From Metarhizium brunneum (Eukaryota > Ascomycota > Sordariomycetes > Hypocreales > Clavicipitaceae): DNA of 64,000 nt. The notes beneath the pieces were generated by a model. The model was not told the DNA's origin. It worked only from the letters and a program-made list of their open reading frames with translations, and ran no database searches. The stretch lies in NCBI RefSeq assembly GCF_013426205.1, contig NC_089425.1:3906001-3970000 (forward strand). Direction: 5' to 3'. Below, one piece after another: positions 44,505 through 54,465 of this stretch; the stretch's first letter is position 1, and the number at the start of each line of letters is the position of its first letter. A program made the position numbers and the translations under genes.

Positions 44505-45068
44505 TCACCCCCCTTCGGCCCCTATCTCACGCCCTAGTACTTCTAGGTGATCAAGTATCCCCGTGACCATCTCCTCGATTATTTGGAGCAAATTTGCATC
44601 TGAGGCTATGGAATATGCAAAAAAATTAGTGAATCTCGTGAAGTTGTCCATCAGGGTGTACCAGTCGTTTTGAACCAAGTTGACCAGAGCGTCAGATGCC
44701 CCTCTGGACTGCAAGCGCGCGATCCACTGGTCTTTCTCCCACCAGCGTGGATGAAGCAAGACGATGGGCAAGGGTTGGAGTGATAATTGGTCTAGCACTT
44801 CGTCATGAGTTGAAGCTAAGACAATTGTGTTTCGCTGGCAGGCCTCTTTCAGTGCTTTGCAGTATTCAGCCACGAAGTTAGCACTGCCGTGGAAACTGAA
44901 AAATCCGGCCGAGTCCAGCTCAATAATCCTGTAATCGGGCACTAGCAGGGGTTGATCGGCGAGTTCTGACTTTCCGATACCGGGGAAACCGCATATGATG
45001 AGGCCTGTTTTGTAGTGCGGTGAGATTGGCGCAGGGTCGAACCCCCAGAAGGCTGGAACCACTCGCAT
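44505..45068 (-). CDS. small P-loop NTPase/kinase-like protein
   Basis: A 187-aa protein starting at the ATG at 45068 (MRVVPAFWGFDPAPISPHYK). The open frame runs further upstream, but that part lacks an ATG and coincides with a tandem TATA-containing repeat, so it is judged to be promoter. A Walker A motif, GFPGIGKS, is at residues 27-34 after a hydrophobic strand (GLIICG). DYRIIELDSAGFFSFHG follows and TIVLASTHDEVLDQL is a possible second strand and sensor. HPRWWEKDQWIARLQSRGA resembles the lid/LID-helix region of small nucleotide kinases. Substrate unknown; the overall shape is of a small nucleoside- or nucleotide-kinase-like P-loop protein. It is isolated between gene-poor stretches, typical of accessory fungal genes. 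Confidence 0.65.
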   Translation of the reverse strand: MRVVPAFWGFDPAPISPHYKTGLIICGFPGIGKSELADQPLLVPDYRIIELDSAGFFSFHGSANFVAEYCKALKEACQRNTIVLASTHDEVLDQLSLQPLPIVLLHPRWWEKDQWIARLQSRGASDALVNLVQNDWYTLMDNFTRFTNFFAYSIASDANLLQIIEEMVTGILDHLEVLGREIGAEGG

Positions 45069-45104
45069 TGGTGCAGTTGGGCGGCTTCGCTTGGTTTTAG
45101 AGTC

Positions 45105-45375
45105 TGGTGCCGGAGGCGAAGAGAGATATATATGCGGCGGCTTTATGATCGAGCCCACGCTTTCGACGATGGTGTTGGTGCAGATATATATCCTTTGGTT
45201 GAGGATGTCGGAGGGCGAAGGGGCATATAAATCTTGCCGATTTGTGATTGAGGCTCCAGATGAAGGTGTTGGTGAAGATGGATTTTCCTTGGAAGAGAAT
45301 GGCGAGGCCAAGGGGTTTATATAGGCGGCGGATTTGCGACTGAGGCCTCAAGCTTTCCACGACGACGATGTTCAG
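45105..45375 (-). repeat. imperfect triplication of a TATA-containing ~95-bp unit
   Basis: Read on the minus strand, three diverged units share the order: CACC/CATC-rich start, GGCCTCA or GGCTCGA, ATCACAAATC-like stretch, CGCCGC or equivalent, then a TATATA-type box and a TTCGCC-like end. The TATA elements lie at about 45318-45323, 45225-45231 and 45126-45133, spaced 93-99 bp; an extra ATATATAT sits at 45184-45191. The units lie immediately upstream of the P-loop gene in its direction, the last TATA being about 60 bp from its ATG. Confidence 0.6.
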
Positions 45376-46927
45376 TGCGTGACGCCGACCATCGCGCGCA
45401 GCGCAATGAAGAGCCCATGAGCATGTGAAAAATGACGAGTCAAAGCAGAATAAAGACGCGACCGGGAAGCGCAACCGAACAAGGAGTGAATAAAGCACTG
45501 ACAGTAGGAAGCCGGCAAAGAGCGAACAAGACGACGACGCCAAACACAACAAAAACAGCCGGCAGATACAGACAAGGAAGAGCCGCGCCCGCGCAGACAA
45601 GAGAGAAACAAATCGAGCCGCAGGCCTCGGATGGCTCCGAAAAATATCCAAAGATGCACAGCCCGCCCTCTGGCTTCGTTCCCAACTTGGTGAGGCCGGC
45701 CGACTGTGACTCGTGAGGCATCCAGCAGGAGCTTTGTCTCGTCTGTGAGCAGAGTGTCTCGCGGGACGACCTTGCACAACGGCGCTGCAGGGCCGTTTGT
45801 GTGCTTTGCAGCTGTAAAGACATTACATGAACTGCATGGACTGCATGTGCGGTCATGCACGGATGCCGCAGCGCCCGGCTTCGAAAACGGATCGAATCAA
45901 GACCAACGGCCTCAGCGTGGCGGCATTCATGGGGGACGACACTCCTCCGTATGAGACCAGATGTCAGAACTTGTAAAGTCGCCAGGCCTTTACCTGTTCA
46001 CAGACCCCCATGCACTGCTGCCTGTGCGCTTCTGCAGGCCTGTTCTTGTCGACTTGGCCGGCCCGAGAACTGGTGAACACGTCCCGGACAACGGATATTC
46101 ATGCTCGTCCTGCTTCAAATGTCGCATTTATGCAGTGAGCCTCTATTTTCACCGTCTCCGCCTCTGCATCTTGAACATGACTCCTCGAAAATGACGCCTC
46201 GCCAGTCATGGCAGCCTGAAACCGTCCCTGCAGGCCGTCATCATCTGCAGTCGCCAACTCGGTTCATAGGCAGCAACAAGATTGCACAGCCCCCGAACTT
46301 CGATTTGATATGGGCCCAAGTCGGTTTTCATTGCCTTGGCCCAACCTGAAGCTGCTTGTCTCGCCCATTTAGCTGCGCTCCGTGCACAGTTGCAGTCGCC
46401 CTTTCATGAGGAATCCCCAACCGAGTAGGTCAAGTCGTGGCCGTTTCAAGTTACGTGCAATCGCCACATTCAAGGCAGTAGGCTTCTTGTTTGTCGAGTT
46501 CCAGGAACCTTTGACAGATGTTGAGTCAGCGGAATGCTAGAGGTGTGAACAGTGGGAGGCCAACTGTGTGCAACCAGGTCTGGGACTGGCTATCGCGATC
46601 TATACTACACGGCAGTGTATACTTCTTGGTGAGCGAATATATTCTGCCACAGACTGTGATTGCTTCGCAACCAGCATGCTCTGTTTGTGACAACAAGGCC
46701 GATCCAGTTGCCAATCGTGTCACGTTCCATGATCGATGGTGGCGGAAGTATCTTTCGTAGTAGAGCAAAAAAAAAAAAAAACAGCAACTCGATTGTCCTG
46801 AAGATCTCAACCCAAAAACTACCTACCGAATCCTCGGTGTCGTGAGCATTCCTATTTCCCAGCCTCTGCCTATAAACACGAGCCATTCTTCTTGTCCCAT
46901 TCTTTGGTTCTGACGTACCATGCCACA
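45376..46927. other. intergenic region
   Basis: About 1.5 kb without a supported gene. The minus-strand frames at 45372-45860 overlap in different registers with no domain. A poly-A run (46768-46781) lies near the 3' end of the next gene. Confidence 0.5.
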
Positions 46928-48574
46928 TTATTTTCGACGAGCTGTCCTTGTCGTCTTGGCTCGGGGAGACCTCGACTTCGACGGTAGCTCCTCCGCCATG
47001 TCGGCCATCCGTTTCCTTTCTCTTTCTGCAATCCTGGCGCTGCGGCGCACTGGATTGGCTACAGCATTGACTTTTTTCCCTTTCGTTTTGCCACTTGCAG
47101 GCGCTGCCCTTTTATCACAAGGCGGTCTCCTTCCTTCCTCCACACCACTTGTGTCCACGGTCTTCGAGCCATGTGGCTTGTTTGCATCAGCAGAATCGGA
47201 TGCATTATGGGGGAGAGCCGAGAGCCGAGTACTACGCCTCGGTCGTTTGGGAGGCTGTTCATCCACGACTGCGTCAGAACCACGACTGCGCTTCCGTAGA
47301 CGGGGGGTTCGCTCCTCCCTCGGCGGCCTCTCGATGCGAGCAGCACGCCGAGGGCGGTCTCCCGGGTCCTGTACGTCGTGGGTGACTGCGGTCTGGTCAC
47401 TTGGCGCTTCCCTTGTCCCGGTCCGTCTATCAGTGGTAGAGGCTCCGGCATCACCAAGAGCTGGAGCGGAGCTGCCATCAGTGCCACCACTGGCCATGTT
47501 GGAGATTAACGCCTGCCCGAAAATACTGAGAGTTCTAGGAACGGGAGCGTGTTGTCTGCCGTCATCGATGGCGTCCTCATGCTGTCCTGCGACGGCATCG
47601 GGAGATGCAGGAGCTTCCACCGCCTCCTCTTCTTCGGGTTCTTCGTAGATCCACGTCATTCCTGGCAGCTCGCCCCATTTGGGATTCCAAATGCCATCTT
47701 CGATCCACATGTCCTTGACGCTTTGGTAGACTATGGTGTCGATGTCGACGCTAGTACCGAGCGCCTTGTAGTCCAGCTCGTCCTTGATCCAGTCACGCTC
47801 TTTGGATATCTGATATAAGAACTGGTTATAAGGGCGCGATGCCTCGGGATTGCGAACGGTGGGATTGGGAATATATAGACGCTGTCCCTGTTCTGTCTGG
47901 ATATACCTGAACCGCTGCGGAGACTTGGATCGTTTTGGCTGGCCTACACCAAGGCCGAAAATACCAAAGATAGGTGGCCGTTCCTGTTCTGACTCCGATT
48001 CCGATTCCGGCTCCGGATCAGGTTCCTCGTGGCCCCAACGAGCGCCTGGCAAGGACTTAGAAGTGGACGAGCTGTAGGAACCAAAAAAGGGACCGTCTCC
48101 TTCTTGTTGCCATCTCTTCGACATTGGATGACTGTCCTCGGGCCATGCTGGGCCCCATTCATTCCCCCAGATGCCTTGTTCTACCCAGCGGCTTCGGACA
48201 TTGTTCTCGGAGTTGGCTCGAAGATCTGAAGAGCCATCCCACGGTAACGTCTGTCTTCGACCGAAGCGCTTCTCCGATAGCTGATGCACAAGCCGTTCGA
48301 GCTCGCGGTTGGCCTGACTATTGAACTGGTTCACCGGGGTCGCCTTGTAGCGAGCTTTCCTTCGTAGTTCTCGCTGATACGTCTCGTCTACAACGGGTGG
48401 CCCGGGGGTCGGAGGCTGTGTGGTCTCGCCTGACTCTGGATACGGCGGGGGGGGATCGTCGTAGCGTCCCTCTCTTTCATGGGCAAGCTGTTGAGGATCG
48501 TTTTGTAGTCGTTGAAGTGCTTCGACCACCTGCGATAGGGCGGGGCGCCGAGGATCATGGAAAAAGGAGGCCAT
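46928..48574 (-). CDS. nuclear-looking protein with duplicated WxxxGIWxxxWG motif
   Basis: A single-exon gene for 548 aa. The N-terminus is Pro-rich (DDPPPPYPESGETTQPPTPG). Two copies of an aromatic motif occur 160 residues apart: RSRWVEQGIWGNEWGPAWP (Trp at about 130) and KDMWIEDGIWNPKWGELPG (Trp at about 290). Each is preceded by a charged helical stretch beginning NQF, so a whole segment was duplicated. Between them lies an acidic run (DPEPESESESEQE). The C-terminal third is basic, with three RR-x-(A/T)R-(I/L) elements (PRRAARIER, PRRSTRLSA, VRRSARIAE), consistent with nuclear localisation or nucleic-acid binding. The same WxxxGIWxxxW type of motif occurs in poorly characterised proteins of related fungi. 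Function unknown. Confidence 0.75.
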   Translation of the reverse strand: MASFFHDPRRPALSQVVEALQRLQNDPQQLAHEREGRYDDPPPPYPESGETTQPPTPGPPVVDETYQRELRRKARYKATPVNQFNSQANRELERLVHQLSEKRFGRRQTLPWDGSSDLRANSENNVRSRWVEQGIWGNEWGPAWPEDSHPMSKRWQQEGDGPFFGSYSSSTSKSLPGARWGHEEPDPEPESESESEQERPPIFGIFGLGVGQPKRSKSPQRFRYIQTEQGQRLYIPNPTVRNPEASRPYNQFLYQISKERDWIKDELDYKALGTSVDIDTIVYQSVKDMWIEDGIWNPKWGELPGMTWIYEEPEEEEAVEAPASPDAVAGQHEDAIDDGRQHAPVPRTLSIFGQALISNMASGGTDGSSAPALGDAGASTTDRRTGTREAPSDQTAVTHDVQDPGDRPRRAARIERPPREERTPRLRKRSRGSDAVVDEQPPKRPRRSTRLSALPHNASDSADANKPHGSKTVDTSGVEEGRRPPCDKRAAPASGKTKGKKVNAVANPVRRSARIAERERKRMADMAEELPSKSRSPRAKTTRTARRK

Positions 48575-49258
48575 GTTCGCGATGAAATGGAAGCTGAAGA
48601 AAACAAGAGCAGATGAAGTTGTTGACTGCGACGGGGGAGAAGCTGTTTATGCTAGCTCTGTCGTGCGCTATAATTAGTTGTGAGGAGATGCCAGATGACA
48701 GTCTGCTGACAAAGCGGAGCCGACCTCTGCCAGCTGGCCAGTCGTCTTGCGGCCCTAAGCGCCGGCCCGTGCCAGGCTTGCCTTTATCAGCGGCTACATT
48801 TGGACGAATGACGATAGCCATTTAAGCGCCACGCTTTGCATCTGGTTACAAGAACAGAGAGCCTCGTCCACCCATTCCCGCCCAGGCTGCATGCCTCAAA
48901 CTCGAGAGCGCTATGCACTTTGTACAGTGGGAGGCAAAAGGTATATAATTAAATAAAATACTTGAGTATTACGCTTTATATTATAATATATTATATTATT
49001 ATGAAAAATTAAAATACATTTATATATATTAATATATAATATAATATATTTTTATATATTTTTATATATTCACGTATTTTACTATTTAGTAGTATTTTAT
49101 TTTTAGTAAGTCGATATATTCTACCCCACACTGTACAAGGCCACGGACATGGCCATCCCCTGAGCAAGTTAAATACCATTACCACCCAGGTGCCCTATTA
49201 TGACAGGACCGTCGTCGTTAAACTCCCCAGTTCTCACCCTACCTCGTTGCCGTCCACT
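48575..49258. other. divergent promoter region with AT-rich island
   Basis: 684 bp between divergent starts of the Trp-motif gene (-) and the FHA kinase gene (+). The portion 48935-49125 is almost pure A/T (TATTATATTATTATG-like) and fits a RIP-mutated relic. The core promoter of the kinase gene would be in the 130 bp right of it. Confidence 0.55.
48935..49125. repeat. AT-rich (RIP-like) island
   Basis: Nearly all A/T with dense TpA steps and abrupt boundaries. No terminal repeats visible. Confidence 0.6.
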
Positions 49259-51016
49259 ATGCCTCCCACAGCCAAAGGCACCCATCCTATCGCTCTCTTT
49301 TCCCTCGTGCCTACAAGCAATAGGGCAAGAGCAGCTGTCGACCATCCCGAAAACTCCCATCTTGTCTCACGCATCACAGACGACCCGGACCGCCCCGGAG
49401 ATGATCAACGTGGACTCAACATCGGCGTATTCATCGGTTCAAAGTCACGCTATACGCTGGCCACTATCGGGCGCTGCGGCGATATCACGGTCGAAGGGGC
49501 GGGTATCTCGCGTATACAGTGCTCTTTCGAGATCAACGAGGACAATAAGACGGAGATCATGCTCCAAGATCGCTCAACCAATAAATCGACCCAGTTTTTC
49601 GGGACAAAAGCAATGCCATTCGAGTTGGGCCGTCCCCATCGTCGCGTCCTCGTTGATAAACACGTGAATCTGGAATTCGGGTTTGGCGGAGTGGGGTGTG
49701 ATTTGTACCGATTTCGAATCGTCTGGCATGATCGTGGCAAACTGATGGCCGACTTCGATTACCGGGAAGACAACCCCCGCCAGACTCGCACCGTCCTGGA
49801 TGAGCCGCCGACTATTGAACCGTCTAGGCGCACTACCCGGGTCCATACTCCTGGCAACCCAGAGAGGATCAGGTACTCGTACCGAGACATGATCGGAAGT
49901 GGAGCGTTTGGAGAGGTTTGGAAGGTCGCCAATGTCGATTCTGGCGAGTGGCTGGCGGTTAAGCGTGTGAAGCGGCCACACCTCCAGTCCTACAATCATG
50001 TTCTATTGAAACGGGAAGTCGAGACGTTGTCTCGCATTTGTCATGTAAGCCGAAAAAAAAAAGCAGACGACATCTGCCTGTTGACAACTAAGTCGACTAG
50101 CTATTCCACTTGGTTGCCAACGGCTATCTTATCTGCCACTAGCTAACAGCACCAGAGAAACGTCATAGAATACAAATCCGCCGTGTGGGCAGACGAGCAT
50201 TTTGAAATCTTCATGGCATTCAGGCCCGGGAACGTCGAAGACCTGATCCGGCGTGACCTCTTTATAAAGAAACGAACGGCAGCCGACGCATTTGTCCACC
50301 AAATGCTTCAAGCGCTTGACTACCTCGCGAGCGAAAGCATTATTCACCGAGATATTAAACCGGAGAATATTTTGTATTCGCCTATGCCAGATGGAGGTCT
50401 CCTCTACCAACTCGCAGACTTTGGCCTTGCTAACATAGTTGCCGACGCCCGAACGTTCGCCGGATCAAGACTCTACATGGCTCCCGAGCTAGAAAATAGC
50501 CCGGATTCGCCTCAGACGCCAAAGATGGATGTCTGGTCCCTCTTTGTCACTCTCGCGTACGCGTTGAATGGAGCCGGTTTTCGGCAGAAACCTTTACACA
50601 ACACGCCCCTGCGAATCAAGGCAATCCAGGAGGCGGCCAACGAGTTTCGACCTCTTCGAGACATGGCACATGTGGATCCTAGAGAGCGAGCGACAGCAGG
50701 GGACATGTTGGACAGGCTCTTTGCCGGAGAAGGCCGCACCACTCGACGCAATCCGATTCGTGCTGCTGCAATCTCCCCCGACGAGCCAGGGCCGTCGGGA
50801 GAGCGCGTTGAGCAGGAAAGAAAACGGGTCAGGAGGGTGGAACAAAGGCCACAGAGAGCACAGAGAGAGGTACGGGATGTTGCTGCTGTGAGGGGGAGGC
50901 GTGAACAGAGATCCGGCGGTCGTGTACTCGGTCTTGCATCTGTCCAGAAACACGCAAGACAAGGTGAGCCTCGACAAGGTGAGCCCCGATTTCCAGGCGC
51001 ATTCCCGGGTATGTAA
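49259..51016 (+). CDS. FHA-domain Ser/Thr protein kinase
   Basis: Two exons (49259-50044, 50156-51016) split by a 111-nt intron with an AGCTAACAGC branch site give 548 aa. The start at 49259 (MPPTAKGTHPIALF) was chosen over 49190 because conservation-like sequence begins there. An FHA-like domain occupies about residues 45-165, with TIGRCGDITVEGAGISRIQC and LQDRSTNKS; the usual SRxH is SRIQ, so phosphothreonine binding may be altered. The kinase domain has a glycine loop IGSGAFGEV (about 212), LAVKRVKRP (catalytic Lys), HRDIKPEN (326-333), DFG (350-352) and MAPEL. All key residues for catalysis are present. The basic tail contains a short repeat (QGEPRQGEPR). FHA-kinases of this layout recall Rad53/Cds1, but here order and sequence suggest a lineage-specific fungal branch. 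Confidence 0.85.
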
Positions 51017-51120
51017 GGGCGGCTTGGGGGGTGTGGAAGGATCCGGTCTAGTTTTGTTTTACTTGGAGGACATGGAGGTTTATATTTAGGTAGTTAGCTA
51101 TTAGGTAGAAATATATTCTA

Positions 51121-51300
51121 GTATATTCTAGTATTTATAAGTATATTCTAGTATTTATGAGTATATTCTAGTATTTATAAGTATATTCTAGTATTTATGA
51201 GTATATTCTAGTATTTATGAGTATATTCTAGTATTTATAAGTATATTCTAGTATTTATAAGTATATTCTAGTATTTATAAGTATATTCTAGTATTTATAA
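51121..51300. repeat. minisatellite, 20 bp x 9
   Basis: Nine head-to-tail copies of GTATATTCTAGTATTTATRA, with perfect 20-bp periodicity. The only variation is A or G at position 19 of the unit (order A, G, A, G, G, A, A, A, A). A degenerate partial copy precedes it at 51111-51120. There are no unique spacers. Confidence 0.98.
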
Positions 51301-51350
51301 TAATTATTAGCTTATAATATAATATTATTTAATAAAACAAAAACAGAAAA

Positions 51351-51422
51351 GGCTAACTAATTACCAGGACCTACTAGTATCACAATCGGGAGTTACCAGT
51401 AGGTCCTGGTAATTAGCTAGCC
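51351..51422. repeat. 25-bp inverted repeat with 22-nt loop
   Basis: The left arm 51351-51375 and right arm 51398-51422 are reverse complements at 24 of 25 positions. The core is TAATTACCAGGACCTACT. The arms enclose 22 nt (51376-51397) and sit inside an AT-rich island, followed by a T-run (51424-51431). It could be the fused ends of a deleted transposon or a hairpin-forming element. Confidence 0.9.
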
Positions 51423-51845
51423 CTTTTTTTTTAATAATAATTTAATAATAATTAACTTAATAATAACTAATTAAAGCCTAAAAAGTACCTATATAATATA
51501 TTATATTAGAAATATAAAGCGGGAAGCTCTATGTAGCCTATTGCTTACTAACATGCTATTTTACTTTACTTAGAGATTAATTTCTATCCCGCTTTGCCTA
51601 ATAACCTCTTTAAGGGTGCAGGCGAAGATGTAACCAAAAAGAAGTTAGGGCGTAGCTTATGGTGTCGACGAAGTGGGGCGCGCGGACAAATATTCGGAGC
51701 GCCTCGATGTCAGCTGTTGGCCAAACCCCGCATACCAGACATGGTTGCTGTGGGCGGCTAAAACCGAGTAGGAAATGGACTGGAACCTAAACCTGAACCT
51801 CGAAGCTCCTCCAGGCATTTATTTGTTCAATGTTTGGTTGGAGCC

Positions 51846-54060
51846 ATGTCAAACAGCCAGCGACGTGCATGCGATGCCTGCTATTATAGGAAGGTTTGTG
51901 CCTGCGTCTTGGCGCGCATCACATCCTTGTCTTCACTATTAACCCTAACCCTCCAGACGCTGCGGCACTATGCTAACGAAATCATAGATCAAGTGTGACT
52001 CAGCCGACGTCCCGGATCAATGTGATTGGTGCCGTCACCACAACCTTCGTTGCACCTTTGGGCGGACTAGGCCTCGCAAAGGTCTGAAGATGTGAGGTTT
52101 CCTGGGAATGGAATAGATTCCTTGCCGTGGCAGTTCATTCTTAGAATGGTGGTATATTGCGCTTTGGACTGACAACCCGACAGCCACGTCACTACAGTCC
52201 AGGATGGGCCAGCTGGCCGCCGCGTCTCAACGCAAAAGTCTCCTTTTCACGAAACTAGACCGAGAGAACCAAGGACGACTTCCAAACATGAAGCGGTGGA
52301 TGCCAGGTCGCGGCAGACCGCGGCACCGTCACACCCCCATGGAACGCGTACCTCTGAGGCTGCACTAGCTATGCCGTTGACGAGCTTGGATGAGACTCCT
52401 CTAAGGCAGATATTCTTTGGGGGGCGGAATTTCGGCGCCATCGACTCCCAAAATGGGATCCCGCACTTCACATTACAGTGTCACCAGTGGATCCTCTCAA
52501 GAACTGGGCAATGGCCGCGTTTCCACGATCTCGACATACACGATCCAGGCTATGATGAGAACACTACAGAGTGCAGTTCCGCACCGGTCATGTCGGCACC
52601 CTTGAACCAAAATGACAAGGCTGTACTGCCTGACCAGCATATTTTGGCATTTCTTCTGCGGACATTCATGGACTCAGAGCTAAGCCTTATATTCCCCCTG
52701 GTTGATTCTGTTCTTATTGAAGAGACAGCCCGGATGGCATATGCGGTAAATTCCCATGAGTATATAAGCGCTAGGGCATGCATGTTTGCCTTCCTCTCCA
52801 TGGTGGGCACTCGGTTTCCCGATATTAAGGCTGCATCAGAGATTAATAGTGATGCTTGCGCTGCCGAGGCGCAGCTGGCACTATCGGAGCTTTTACATCA
52901 TGCAAGCATCACTAATTTACAGACTATGATTATGCTAGTATGTAAATACCTCGTGCTATTACACTTCCTGTATCTTGCTAATCTTTGACACAGCTATTAC
53001 ATGAAATGCTCCGAGGTCGTGTAAACACTGCTTCCATGTATCACGCTCTCGCATGCCGAACAGTCTTTACACTAAAAGGCCACACATGTATTCCACCTAC
53101 GCATTATAATTTAACGAGGAAGGAGAATGAGAATCGGCACCTCCGTATGCTTTTTTGGATGTGCTACGTTCTAGATAAAGATATTGCCCTAAGAACAGGC
53201 CAACCACCCGTTATTGACGATCAATTCTGCAATCTCACGCTCCCTGATAATTACATGGAAACCGTGTTTGTTGACGGTAATAGGGTAACTAAAGGACAGC
53301 GAACTCCATGGTTCACTGGGGATCTGCGGCTGAGTTTATTAAAGTCCAAGACTACCTGTGACCTTTATTCTCATGCAGCCCTCGTAAAGACGGATGCTGA
53401 GCTTTTGAAGACTATTCGAGTGTTGGACGAGGAGCTTGAAAGCTGGCGTATATCGATTCCTGAAGAGTTACGTCCTGGATTATCGGTCCAGAAAAAGGCC
53501 AACCTCGATACTATGAGCAGCTTCCAAAGCATGATACACATCGAGCTGAGTTTGAACTATTACTTCTTACTCAACACCATTCATGCAGCCAGTGGACGAT
53601 TCAAGGTGAATGTGGATGGGCATAGGTCCGGCCGAAAATGCCGTTTCGGCGTGCAGTCAAGTCTAGACTTGTCGGCTGAGGCCAGCCGATCTACTCTTCG
53701 ATATTTAAGTACAGTGGCGAGCAGACTTTACATGGAAACGTTCTGGTAAGTCGCTTGACCCTAAAATGTCTGTCTCTTTAACTACGCCCGATGGCTCATC
53801 ACCCAACAAGGGTCTTCTGTTTCTACCCCACATCCGCTCTCATGACATTGTTTTTTAATATCCTGCATGACCCCCATCACGATTTTGCGATGGACGATGT
53901 GGAACTGCTTTGCGGGGCGTCAAACGTACTGCAGAGCATGCCGATCCGTAGAGTCACGCCGCGCGAAACCATGTACTTGAAGAGGATGGATATTTTGGTC
54001 CGAGAGCTGAGCGAGCTAAGCAGGCTTGCCATTGCCAGACAAATGACCAAGGTAAAGTAG
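51846..54060 (+). CDS. Zn(II)2Cys6 fungal-specific transcription factor
   Basis: Five exons (51846-51893, 51988-52091, 52184-52937, 52994-53745, 53811-54060) with introns of 94, 92, 56 and 65 nt give 635 aa. The binuclear zinc cluster is formed across intron 1: Cys 9, 12, 19, 28, 31 and 38 in the order CDAC, IKC, QCDWC, LRC, matching C-x2-C-x6-C-x8-C-x2-C-x6-C exactly. RPRKGLK follows as the usual basic linker. The fungal_trans domain includes RMLFWMCYVLDKDIALRTGQ (about 353-372) and PPVIDDQFCNLTLPDNY. All exon phases agree to the stop at 54060. Targets are unknown; it is not next to an obvious biosynthetic cluster, though the OYE/VOC/M20 genes are within 10 kb. Confidence 0.9.
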
Positions 54061-54465
54061 ACTTGGCGGAACGTATTAGCACATAGGGCAGGCATCCCGC
54101 GGGAAATTTTGGCTGGGAAACGCATGTATGTAACTTGTACACTCAAAGCATGGTGGCGTAAATTACGTGAGCGACGCCGGTAGCAATTCTTAGCCGCTGT
54201 CTTGACATGGGTGAACTCCTGGACTCGTATTTTTCATGTCCTCTACCCCGATCTATTGGCTTCTTGGTAGCTATCAATTATCAAATTGTCACGTCATAAC
54301 TAATTGTTAACTAGGCTTCTTTATAGAATCATTATTCTTGTTCGGTCATAAATAATTGTTAACTAGGCTTCTTTATAGAATCATTATTCTTGTTCGCTCG
54401 TCCTCCTACTGTTAACTCTAGAAACTCAAGATATTTAATACGTTCGGAGGGCAGCAGTATAACGA
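54061..54465. other. convergent intergenic region with direct repeat
   Basis: 405 bp tail-to-tail spacer. Contains the 52-bp tandem duplication and AT-rich sequence from about 54270. Confidence 0.6.
54293..54396. repeat. 52-bp tandem duplication
   Basis: Units 54293-54344 and 54345-54396 are identical except for one position (C versus A at the eighth base). Each contains AATTGTTAACTAGGCTTC. The near-identity indicates a recent event compared with the surrounding degraded sequence. Confidence 0.95.

Larger units (their letters stand above)
51017..51845. other. AT-rich intergenic region with minisatellite and inverted repeat
   Basis: Between the FHA-kinase gene and the Zn2Cys6 regulator gene, both on +. 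Holds the 20-bp minisatellite, the 25-bp inverted repeat and a general TpA-rich stretch to about 51600; GC content returns to normal after about 51620. Confidence 0.6.

Noticed and set aside
44505..45311. 268-codon version of the P-loop protein
   Set aside because: The frame opens at a TTG, not an ATG, and the extra 81 codons are the TATA-containing repeat units; the first ATG is at 45068.
46920..47648. 242-codon frame antisense to the Trp-motif gene
   Set aside because: Ser/Leu/Arg-rich mirror frame without domains; the minus-strand gene has motif duplication and a consistent start.
51121..51300. CRISPR array
   Set aside because: Direct repeats are adjacent without spacers, and the genome is eukaryotic; it is a minisatellite.
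51941..51952. Telomere-like AACCCTAACCCT inside intron 1 of the Zn2Cys6 gene
   Set aside because: Only two units; a similar stretch occurs by coincidence in the coding sequence at 29109-29120. Too short to indicate an internal telomere or capture event.
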